Shown one piece after another: positions 1 through 5,263 of a stretch of DNA of 5,644 bases. The position numbers and the translations under genes are program-made. The stretch's first letter is position 1; each line of letters starts with the position of its first letter. The notes beneath the pieces are model-generated. The model was not told the origin of the DNA, made no database searches, and saw only the letters and a program-made list of their open reading frames with translations. This DNA comes from Clostridia bacterium (lineage in GTDB: Bacteria > Bacillota_A > Clostridia > Christensenellales > Aristaeellaceae): positions 1 to 5,644 of the forward strand of contig JAFUPO010000075.1 in assembly GCA_017481185.1 (NCBI GenBank), in the 5' to 3' direction.

Positions 1-27
1 CTTTTTAATATCAGGATTCAGAGGCAT
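1..27 (-). CDS. carB: Carbamoyl phosphate synthetase large subunit, N-terminal fragment (runs off the window)
   Basis: Only the first nine codons are present, reading MPLNPDIKK on the minus strand. This matches the usual CarB N-terminus, which in the family leads into the first ATP-grasp half. CarB makes carbamoyl phosphate from bicarbonate, two ATP and ammonia that normally arrives by tunnel from CarA. The ATG (25-27) shares one base with the carA stop (27-29) in a TAATG arrangement, a layout typical of translational coupling and a near 1:1 subunit ratio. A GGGAGGG ribosome binding site lies at 36-42, eight bases upstream, inside the last carA codons. The identification rests on nine residues plus position directly after carA, but both agree. 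Nothing can be said about the catalytic or allosteric domains, which lie outside the window. Confidence 0.9.
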
Positions 28-1097
28 TACTTCGTCCCTCCCATCAGGTTCACAAACTCGTCGTAAAGGTAGCGGGTATCAGCCGGGCCGCCGCAGGCCT
101 GGGGATGGAACTGCACGGAAAGGCAGGGGCCATCCGTGTACTCCAGCGCCTCGCAGGTTTGATCGTTAATATTGATCATGCGCACCTGGCCCCCTTCGGG
201 AAGGCTGCGAGTAGAGACCGCATAGCCGTGGTTCTGGCTAGAGATAAAGCACTTGCCGTTTTTCAGATCCTTCACAGGCTGATTAGCGCCTCGATGGCCC
301 CACTGGAGCTTGATGATCTTACCGCCCTTAGCCAGCGCCATCATTTGGTGGCCCAGGCCGATGCCCATCACAGGCACCTTGGTATCCATCAGTTCAGCGA
401 CCTGATCGGCCAGCTTGCCGGTGGCCGCAGGCACCCCAGGGCCGTTGGAGATGATGACGCCGTCAGGCTTCAACGAAAGGATCTCCTCGCAGGTGGTGGC
501 GGCAGGCACCACGGTCACCTTCAGGCCCCGGGCCTCCAATTCCTGATGGAGGCTGTTCTTTTCGCCCAGATCCCACAGAACCACAGGCTTGCCCTCACCG
601 TAGGTATAGGCCTGTTTGCAAGTCACCTTTTCAACGCCGGAAGGGGCAGCCAGGCTTTGCAGCTTCTTTTGCATTTCCTGAATATCCTCCGGCAGCTGAT
701 GAACCAGCGCGGCATTCATAATGCCTTCACGGCGCAGCACCTTGGTCAAAGCTCGGGTATCCACCCCGCACAGGCCGGGGATCCCCTGCGCCTTTAAATA
801 ATCCTCCAGCTTGCCCTGGCAACGGAAGTTGCTGGGGGTCTGGCAAATCTCCCTCACGATATAGGCGGAAAGCACTGGCTTTTCGCTTTCAAAATCCTCA
901 GGGATCACGCCGTAATTGCCGATTAGGGGAAAGGTCTGCACGACCATCTGGCCCAGATAGCTGGGATCGGTAAGGGCCTCCAGATAACCGACCATGGAGG
1001 TGGTAAACACCAGTTCAGCCATGGTTTCCTTTTCAGCGCCAAAGAGCTGGCCTTTAAAGACCTGTCCGTTTTCAAGCACCAGATATCCCGTCTTCAA
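27..1097 (-). CDS. carA: Carbamoyl phosphate synthetase small subunit with degenerate glutaminase active site
   Basis: 356 residues, close to the usual CarA length. The N-terminal CarA-specific domain (about 1-150) includes the TTSMVGYLEALTDPSY region and GVDTRALTKVLR. A class I glutamine amidotransferase domain (about 170-350) follows. This domain normally releases ammonia from glutamine for CarB. Here the nucleophile-elbow motif GICLGHQ reads GIGLGHQ: Gly247, codon GGC at 357-359, stands where the catalytic Cys belongs. The triad His is kept (His331), but the HPE motif is HPQ (Gln333, codon CAG at 99-101). The NGPGDP loop reads NGPGVP (Val222), and GHRGANHP reads GHRGANQP. SQNHGYAV of the glutamine pocket is intact. 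Inference: glutamine hydrolysis is lost, the subunit is probably structural, and the synthetase uses free ammonia. The start is TTG, supported by GGAAGGAG at 1107-1114 and by the family N-terminus; no in-frame ATG lies upstream before the argF stop. The frame is fully open, so this is not an obvious pseudogene. Confidence 0.95.
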   Translation of the reverse strand: MKTGYLVLENGQVFKGQLFGAEKETMAELVFTTSMVGYLEALTDPSYLGQMVVQTFPLIGNYGVIPEDFESEKPVLSAYIVREICQTPSNFRCQGKLEDYLKAQGIPGLCGVDTRALTKVLRREGIMNAALVHQLPEDIQEMQKKLQSLAAPSGVEKVTCKQAYTYGEGKPVVLWDLGEKNSLHQELEARGLKVTVVPAATTCEEILSLKPDGVIISNGPGVPAATGKLADQVAELMDTKVPVMGIGLGHQMMALAKGGKIIKLQWGHRGANQPVKDLKNGKCFISSQNHGYAVSTRSLPEGGQVRMININDQTCEALEYTDGPCLSVQFHPQACGGPADTRYLYDEFVNLMGGTK

Positions 1098-1106
1098 GGT
1101 GGCTGT

Positions 1107-1114
1107 CTCCTTCC
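1107..1114 (-). promoter_or_regulatory. Ribosome binding site fixing the TTG start of carA
   Basis: The minus strand reads GGAAGGAG nine bases before TTG (1095-1097), in the 18-base gap between argF and carA. It supports the non-ATG start. The TTG is in the same frame as the argF stop (TAA, 1116-1118), so no upstream extension of carA is possible. Confidence 0.75.
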
Positions 1115-1115
1115 A

Positions 1116-2015
1116 TTATTTCATCAGGGCAACCATAATCGCCTTCTGGGCGTGGAGGCGGTTCTCCGCCTCATCAAAGATTTCGTTGGCATGGGCTTCA
1201 AACACCGATTCGGTGATCTCCTCGCCCCGGTGGGCGGGCAGGCAGTGCTGCACCATGCAGCCCTTGGCTGCCACAGACAGGAGCTCATCGTTGATTTGAT
1301 AGCCCTTGAAGGCCTTTTCACGAACAGCCTTTTCTTCTTCCTGACCCATGGAGGCCCACACATCGGTAAAGAGTACGTCAGCACCCTTAGCCGCCTCGAA
1401 GGGATCCTCGGTCATGTAAAAGGGCTTATCCTTGGCAAAATCCAGAATCTGCTGATCCGGCTGGTAGGCATTGGGGCAGGCGATGGAAACGCTCATGCCA
1501 CACTTGAGGCCGCCCACGATGATGGAGTTGGCCATGTTGTTGCCGTCGCCAATGTAGCAGATTTTGAGGCCTTCCAGGGTCTTTTTATGCTCGCGGATAG
1601 TTTGCAGATCCGCCATCACCTGGCAGGGGTGGCAGAAGTCCGTCAAACCATTGATGATCGGGATGGAGCCGTAGGCAGCCAGATCCTCCACTTCCTTCTG
1701 GGCGAAGGTGCGGATCATAATACCATCCAGGTAGCGGGAGAGCACCCGGGCGGTGTCCTGCACAGGCTCGCCCCGACCAATCTGCAAATCGCGGGAGGAG
1801 AGAAACAGCGCCTGGCCGCCCAATTGGTACATACCCGTTTCAAAGGAAACACGGGTGCGCGTGGAGGACTTTTGGAAGATCATACCCAGGGTTTTACCCG
1901 CCAAAATGGGATGGGGGATGCCCTGCCTGCGCTCTGCCTTCAGGCGGTCAGCCAAGTCCAATAGCTCAATAATCTCCTCACGGCTCAGATCCAACAGCTT
2001 TAAAAAATGCTTCAT
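1116..2015 (-). CDS. argF: Ornithine carbamoyltransferase (anabolic type)
   Basis: 299 residues, near the usual 300-340. It transfers the carbamoyl group from carbamoyl phosphate to ornithine, giving citrulline in arginine synthesis; the family is cytosolic and usually trimeric. The carbamoyl phosphate loop STRTR is at residues 51-55, followed by VSFE. HPCQ is at 129-132 within the DFCHPCQVMADLQTI stretch, DGNNMANS at 157-164, the ornithine-binding SMG loop (DVWASMG) at 218-224, and the catalytic HCLPAHRGEE segment from 257. These motifs separate it from aspartate carbamoyltransferase and other relatives. The frame stays open 47 codons further upstream to 2156. I chose the ATG at 2013-2015 because MKHFLKLLDLS fits the family N-terminus, a ribosome binding site stands six bases before it, and the extension would run through the promoter. 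It is first in the argF-carA-carB operon, 18 bases before carA. Confidence 0.97.
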   Translation of the reverse strand: MKHFLKLLDLSREEIIELLDLADRLKAERRQGIPHPILAGKTLGMIFQKSSTRTRVSFETGMYQLGGQALFLSSRDLQIGRGEPVQDTARVLSRYLDGIMIRTFAQKEVEDLAAYGSIPIINGLTDFCHPCQVMADLQTIREHKKTLEGLKICYIGDGNNMANSIIVGGLKCGMSVSIACPNAYQPDQQILDFAKDKPFYMTEDPFEAAKGADVLFTDVWASMGQEEEKAVREKAFKGYQINDELLSVAAKGCMVQHCLPAHRGEEITESVFEAHANEIFDEAENRLHAQKAIMVALMK

Positions 2016-2021
2016 ATCGAT

Positions 2022-2030
2022 CCCTTCCTT
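2022..2030 (-). promoter_or_regulatory. Ribosome binding site deciding the argF start
   Basis: The minus strand reads AAGGAAGGG, followed by six bases and then ATG at 2013-2015. This supports the shorter ArgF over the 47-codon in-frame extension. Confidence 0.8.
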
Positions 2031-2043
2031 AAATACATACTTA

Positions 2044-2061
2044 TCTGAATTATTATACAAT
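2044..2061. promoter_or_regulatory. ARG box: predicted ArgR/AhrC operator of the argF-carA-carB operon
   Basis: The plus strand reads TCTGAATTATTATACAAT. Against the known arginine-repressor consensus WNTGAATWWWWATTCANW it fits all positions but one: A at 2057 where T is expected in the second half-site. The site overlaps the predicted -10 element and extends to the likely transcription start, 29 bases before the argF ATG, which is a classic repression position. Arginine-loaded ArgR hexamer would be expected to block the operon. I see only one good box; the flanking 18-mers at 3-bp spacing do not match. Confidence 0.75.
2052..2057 (-). promoter_or_regulatory. Predicted -10 box of the argF promoter
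   Basis: The minus strand reads a perfect TATAAT in an AT-rich stretch, about 37 bases before the argF ATG. A start near 2045 would give a leader of roughly 30 bases, too short for an attenuator. No convincing -35 is found at 16-18 bp spacing (AAACCA, AAAACC or CAAAAC). AAGACA at 2080-2085 is a better sequence but sits 22 bp away. The -10 is inside the ARG box. Confidence 0.55.
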
Positions 2062-2156
2062 AATGAGCATAACTGGTTTTGTCTTTCTTTTGTACTTTCG
2101 CACCCGTCGCACTGGTTAGCATAGGCTGGTAGTGTACAGGGCACTGCCCAATCCAC

Positions 2157-2164
2157 AAGGAGGG
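2157..2164 (+). promoter_or_regulatory. Ribosome binding site of the LysM gene
   Basis: AAGGAGGG lies seven bases before the ATG at 2172 and fixes the start of the plus-strand gene. An imperfect hairpin (2127-2134 pairing with 2142-2150, seven-base loop) lies just upstream and would be in the 5' untranslated region if transcription starts before it. I could not find a convincing -10/-35 pair for this gene. Confidence 0.8.
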
Positions 2165-2171
2165 AACACCC

Positions 2172-2894
2172 ATGTCCAACACCACCGGGCGCATCTGCCC
2201 CCGCGGCGCATCCTACTACGTATGGCAGGCGGGAGATACCCTAGAATCCGTTGCCCAAGCCAACAGCATCACCGTTCAGGCCATCCGCATCATCAACGAA
2301 GATGTGGACTTTGCCACCGTGGCCGCCGGGGATACGATCTGCTTACCGCCCCGACAATTGACCTGTTTAAGCGGCCAGACCTACACCGTACAGGCGGGCG
2401 ATACCTTCAGCGCCATTGCCCAGCGCTTTGGCATCACGGCCCTGGAGCTTGCAGAGCGCAATCCCTACGTAACCCCCGATAATCTCCTGGTGGGCCAGGT
2501 CATCTGCGTCCCCAGCCAAACAGGCGGCAGCACCAATGGCAACGGCTCTCAGCCCGGTCTCTCCTGCCCTGTGGGCTCCTCTGCCCGGCAGATTCAGCAG
2601 GGCCAGACCTTTGCAGACCTGCTCATCGCCAACGATGTTTCCTATCGGGCCATGCGGCTTTACAATCCTCAGCTGAACCCAGGAGCACTGCTAGCAGGCC
2701 AATATTACTGCGCCCCCGCCGCCGGAACCCGCGGCCTGTGCGCCAGCGGCCAAAGCGTCTACGTCATTCTAGAGGGGGAGGATCTGCCCCTGCTAGCTGC
2801 CAAATTGAATACCACCCAGGGAACCCTTCTGCAATTGAACTCGCGGTTAGCCCCTTCGGATTTCAAGGCCGGTCAAACCATCTGCGTGCCCTAA
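2172..2894 (+). CDS. Four-module LysM-repeat protein with paired cysteines
   Basis: 240 residues built almost wholly of LysM-like modules, at about 9-59, 65-114, 132-182 and 190-240. LysM domains bind N-acetylglucosamine-containing glycans such as peptidoglycan. Modules 1 and 2 carry the canonical Y-x-V-x-x-GDT opening (GDT at 21-23 and 76-78). Modules 3 and 4 are diverged there (GQT at 144-146, GED at 202-204). Each module ends in a G-x-x-I/Y-C-x-P tail. All eight cysteines (9, 57, 65, 112, 132, 180, 190, 238) bracket the modules in pairs 47-48 residues apart. A Gly/Ser/Asn-rich linker (115-131) splits the protein into two halves. There is no hydrophobic signal peptide, membrane segment or catalytic domain, so its location is unclear; a spore-coat or cortex-associated role like that of SafA-type LysM proteins is only a guess. 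It stands alone, divergent from argF and convergent with the fumarase operon. Confidence 0.92.
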   Translation: MSNTTGRICPRGASYYVWQAGDTLESVAQANSITVQAIRIINEDVDFATVAAGDTICLPPRQLTCLSGQTYTVQAGDTFSAIAQRFGITALELAERNPYVTPDNLLVGQVICVPSQTGGSTNGNGSQPGLSCPVGSSARQIQQGQTFADLLIANDVSYRAMRLYNPQLNPGALLAGQYYCAPAAGTRGLCASGQSVYVILEGEDLPLLAAKLNTTQGTLLQLNSRLAPSDFKAGQTICVP

Positions 2895-2902
2895 ATTCCT
2901 CC

Positions 2903-2976
2903 TTTTTTAAAAAACAGGGGCGGGAACGGTATCTGTCAGAAAGGCTTATCCTTCCCTAAGATACCGCTCCTGCCCC
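2903..2976 (-). terminator. Intrinsic terminator of the rsmH-rsmI-fumarase operon
   Basis: Two 18-base arms (2959-2976 and 2917-2934) are complementary at 16 positions, with one further G-T wobble on the plus-strand reading. The GC-rich stem base is followed on the minus strand, after two bases, by TTTTTT (2909-2914), itself part of a TTTTTTAAAAAA palindrome (2903-2914). The loop holds an inner helix (AAGG/CCTT around CTTAT). The 5' arm lies within the last codons of the fumarase beta gene and the stop codon is in the loop. On the plus strand no T-run follows the stem, so it would be a weak terminator for the LysM gene. Confidence 0.88.
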
Positions 2977-3500
2977 ATGTGATAATAATCCCCGCCGTGG
3001 CAATCTGCCGCCACAATCAGGGGAAGGTCTTCCAAAACGAGCCGCTTGATGGATTCGGGCCCAAGGTCCTCATAGGCGATGACTTGGCACTCCTTGACGC
3101 AGGCCGCCATCAATGCTGCCGCACCCCCTACAGCTGCAAAATAAACGGAGGGGTATGCCTGCATGGCCTCCAAAACAGCCTCGCTTCTTTTGCCTTTGCC
3201 GATCATGCCCCTAAGGCCATGGGAAAGCATTAGAGGCGTGGTGGAATCCATGCGCGTGGAGGTGGTGGGGCCAATGGAACCCACCGGCTTGCCTTCAGGG
3301 GTGGGCGTGGGGCCGGCGTAATAAATGGTCTGCCCTTTCAAATCAAAGGGAAGAGGCTCCCCTGCCTCAATGGCTGCCTTCATGCGAAGGTGAGCCGCAT
3401 CCCGGGCTGTATACACCACGCCGGAAAGAAGAACCGAGTCACCGGCCTTAAGCTTCTGTACCGCTTCCATGGTAAGAGGCGCAGTCAGTTTGATAGCCAT
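2946..3500 (-). CDS. fumB: Class I fumarate hydratase, beta (C-terminal) subunit
   Basis: 184 residues, the usual size for the small subunit of two-subunit Fe-S hydrolyases. With the alpha subunit it reversibly hydrates fumarate to (S)-malate. Recognisable segments are YTARDAAH (30-37), YAGPTPTPEG with the following GSIGPTTSTRMD (61-85), GKGKR (101-105), FAAVGGAAAL (121-130), and EDLGPESIKRL then LEDLPLIVAADCHG near the C-terminus. The beta subunit contributes substrate-binding residues; it is not expected to hold the cluster cysteines. ATG at 3498-3500 follows AAAGGAG. The gene starts 27 bases after the alpha stop, and its last codons form the 5' arm of the operon terminator. L(+)-tartrate dehydratase beta (TtdB) is the main alternative, since these families are hard to separate by eye; fumarase is favoured for a stand-alone pair. 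The symbol denotes the beta subunit, not E. coli FumB. Confidence 0.9.
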   Translation of the reverse strand: MAIKLTAPLTMEAVQKLKAGDSVLLSGVVYTARDAAHLRMKAAIEAGEPLPFDLKGQTIYYAGPTPTPEGKPVGSIGPTTSTRMDSTTPLMLSHGLRGMIGKGKRSEAVLEAMQAYPSVYFAAVGGAAALMAACVKECQVIAYEDLGPESIKRLVLEDLPLIVAADCHGGDYYHMGQERYLREG

Positions 3501-3527
3501 GGCTCTCTCTCCTTTCTATCACAAGTA

Positions 3528-4370
3528 TTACAGCACCGTTTCCCCATGCCGGGTCACATGGCAGGAAATGTTCACTGCCACAGGCAGCCCCGCAATATGG
3601 GTGGGATATGTGAGAATATGCAGGCCCAGAGCGGTGGTTTTGCCGCCGAAGCCCTGGGGGCCAATGCCTGTTTTATTTACCAACTCCAGCAGCCTACATT
3701 CCAACTGTTCATAATACGGATTTGGATTAGGTTTGTCAAGAGGAATCAGCAGCGCTTCCTTGGCCATTTGTGCAGCCTTTTCAAAAGTGCCGCCGATGCC
3801 CACGCCGATGACCATGGGCGGGCAGGGATTGGGCCCTGCTAGTTTGACCGTTTCTACAACGAAATCCATCACGCCCTGCACACCGTCGGCGGGGCTGAGC
3901 ATCTTTAGGCGGCTCATGTTTTCGCTGCCAAAGCCTTTGGGGGCCGCAGTGATTTTTACCCGGTCTCCGGGCACCAGCTTCACATGGAGCACCGCAGGCG
4001 TATTGTCGCCGGTGTTCACCCGATCAAGCGGATCTCTCACGACGCTTTTGCGCAAAAGCCCTTCGGTATACCCCTGGCTGACCCCTGTGTTCACCGCATC
4101 CTCCAGGCTGCCGCCGGTAAAGTGCACCTCCTGGCCGATCTCCATAAAAATCACCGCCATGCCAGTATCCTGGCAGATGGGCATGGCCGTTTCCCTGGCG
4201 ATGACCGCATTCTTTTCGAGGATCTCAAGCAGCTCCTGGGCAGGGGCATAGGTTTCCTTTTCGCGGCTGCATTTCAGGGCGCAGGCGATGTCTTTATTTA
4301 GATTCAGGTTGGCGCTGATCACCAGATCCCGCACCGCCCGAGTCACTTGATTCACATGGATCTCACGCAT
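3528..4370 (-). CDS. fumA: Class I fumarate hydratase, alpha (N-terminal, Fe-S) subunit
   Basis: 280 residues, the expected length for the cluster-bearing subunit of a split class I fumarase. Three cysteines stand at the positions expected to ligate the [4Fe-4S] cluster: Cys66 in PICQDTG, Cys183 in NPCPP just before GVGIGGTFEKAA, and Cys270 in NISCHVTRH. PQGFGGKTTALGLHI (239-252) and PTHIAGLPVAVN (256-267) are further family signatures. The fourth iron of such clusters is open to bind substrate, which makes these enzymes oxygen-sensitive and typical of anaerobes. ATG at 4368-4370 follows GGAGG with six-base spacing; that site abuts the rsmI stop codon (4383-4385), so the genes are tightly linked. 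The beta subunit follows after 27 bases. Tartrate dehydratase alpha (TtdA) is a less likely alternative. The symbol denotes the alpha subunit, not E. coli FumA. Confidence 0.92.
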   Translation of the reverse strand: MREIHVNQVTRAVRDLVISANLNLNKDIACALKCSREKETYAPAQELLEILEKNAVIARETAMPICQDTGMAVIFMEIGQEVHFTGGSLEDAVNTGVSQGYTEGLLRKSVVRDPLDRVNTGDNTPAVLHVKLVPGDRVKITAAPKGFGSENMSRLKMLSPADGVQGVMDFVVETVKLAGPNPCPPMVIGVGIGGTFEKAAQMAKEALLIPLDKPNPNPYYEQLECRLLELVNKTGIGPQGFGGKTTALGLHILTYPTHIAGLPVAVNISCHVTRHGETVL

Positions 4371-4382
4371 CGTATTCCTCCG

Positions 4383-5249
4383 TCAGATCTCTTCCAGCTC
4401 TTCCCAATAATTCTTAATCCGCAGCGCCGCCTGATAAACGGCGTTCTTTTTTTCGCCCCGGGCGATCAGTTCTTTTTGAGCGTCCCGCAGGGCCATGCCC
4501 TCCAGCATACGCTCAAAGAGCTGCGCTTCCAGGCTGGCCTCCACGGCGGGGGCTTCCTCAGGCAAATTCACCCCATGGCAGTCAAGTACCAGGCAATATT
4601 CGCCCTTGTCCGCCTTGGGATTGGCCTTAAGTTTCTCGCAAACCTCCTGGGCGCTGCCCCTGAGGGTCAATTCATGGAGCTTGGTCAGATCGCAGCTGAG
4701 GCTCGCCTGAGCCCCGGGCAGGGTGTCACAGATGGTTTCCATCAGTTCGATGACGCGATAAGGGCTTTCGTGGATGACCCCCACCGGCACGCCCCGGGCG
4801 ATGGATACAAGCTTTTCTCGCAGATCCTTTTTCTCCCGGGGAAGGAAGCCATAAAAGGCGAACTCCCGCGTATCAAAGCCGCTGATGGAAAGGGCGGCCG
4901 CCATAGCGCAAGCCCCGGGCACCGCGATAACTTCAATACCTTTTTGAGCCGCCGCATGGGTCAGGCCGTAACCGGGATCAGAGATGCCCGGGGTACCCGC
5001 ATCAGTGGTCACAGCCACGTCGATATTTTCCTCAATCATTCGCTGGGCCAGCGCCTCGCCCTTGGTCATTTCGTTATGCTGATGGCAGCTGGTCAAAGGG
5101 GTACGGATGCCAAAGTGATTCAAAAGCTTTGCCGTGACCCGGGTATCCTCCGCAGCGATGAGGCTCACTTTTTCAAGCACCTCAATGGCCCTAGGGCTCA
5201 TATCCCCCAGGTTGCCAATGGGCGTTGCAACAACATAAAGCGTGGGCAT
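4383..5249 (-). CDS. rsmI: 16S rRNA (cytidine(1402)-2'-O)-methyltransferase
   Basis: 288 residues, the normal length. RsmI uses S-adenosylmethionine to 2'-O-methylate C1402 in the decoding centre of 16S rRNA. The tetrapyrrole-methylase fold is shown by LYVVATPIGNLGDMSPRA (4-21), AEDTR (33-37), DAGTPGISDPG (83-93) and VPGACAMAAALS (110-121). Later come ESPYRV (161-166), TKLHELT (189-195) and KGEYCLVLD (215-223). The C-terminal tail (about 240-288) is charged and helical in appearance, as in relatives. The 'FYESPHR' and 'RELTK' signatures of better-known members read IHESPYR and CDLTK here, a mild divergence. ATG at 5247-5249 follows AAAAGGAG with a short spacer. It begins 14 bases after rsmH, whose product modifies the same nucleotide, and ends 12 bases before the fumarase alpha gene. 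Confidence 0.95.
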   Translation of the reverse strand: MPTLYVVATPIGNLGDMSPRAIEVLEKVSLIAAEDTRVTAKLLNHFGIRTPLTSCHQHNEMTKGEALAQRMIEENIDVAVTTDAGTPGISDPGYGLTHAAAQKGIEVIAVPGACAMAAALSISGFDTREFAFYGFLPREKKDLREKLVSIARGVPVGVIHESPYRVIELMETICDTLPGAQASLSCDLTKLHELTLRGSAQEVCEKLKANPKADKGEYCLVLDCHGVNLPEEAPAVEASLEAQLFERMLEGMALRDAQKELIARGEKKNAVYQAALRIKNYWEELEEI

Positions 5250-5263
5250 AGGCTCTCCTTTTA

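Noticed and set aside
105..797. 230-codon open frame on the plus strand
   Set aside because: It is antisense to carA with no family resemblance. The antisense frames over the fumarase genes (for example 3733-4251 and 3390-3842) were rejected for the same reason.
27..1097. carA as a decaying pseudogene
   Set aside because: The frame is uninterrupted at full length, non-catalytic motifs are well kept, ribosome binding sites and the coupled carB junction are intact, and it sits in a regulated operon; loss seems confined to glutaminase chemistry.
1075..1117. ATG overlapping the argF stop (TAATGG) as an alternative carA start
   Set aside because: It is in another frame and reaches a stop after a few codons, so it cannot start carA.
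1098..1118. Possible argF-carA readthrough fusion, since the TAA and the carA TTG are in the same frame with six codons between
   Set aside because: An independent ribosome binding site and normal N- and C-termini are present on both proteins; a one-in-three frame match is not evidence of readthrough.
1152..1964. 270-codon open frame on the plus strand
   Set aside because: It is antisense to argF, whose motifs are complete; composition is typical of a reverse-frame shadow.
2013..2156. In-frame 47-codon upstream extension of argF
   Set aside because: It would run through the promoter and ARG box. The ATG at 2013-2015 has a ribosome binding site six bases upstream and matches the family N-terminus.
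2738..2959. 73-codon plus-strand frame overlapping the end of the LysM gene
   Set aside because: It overlaps LysM module 4 in another frame and the terminator, with no ribosome binding site or family signature.
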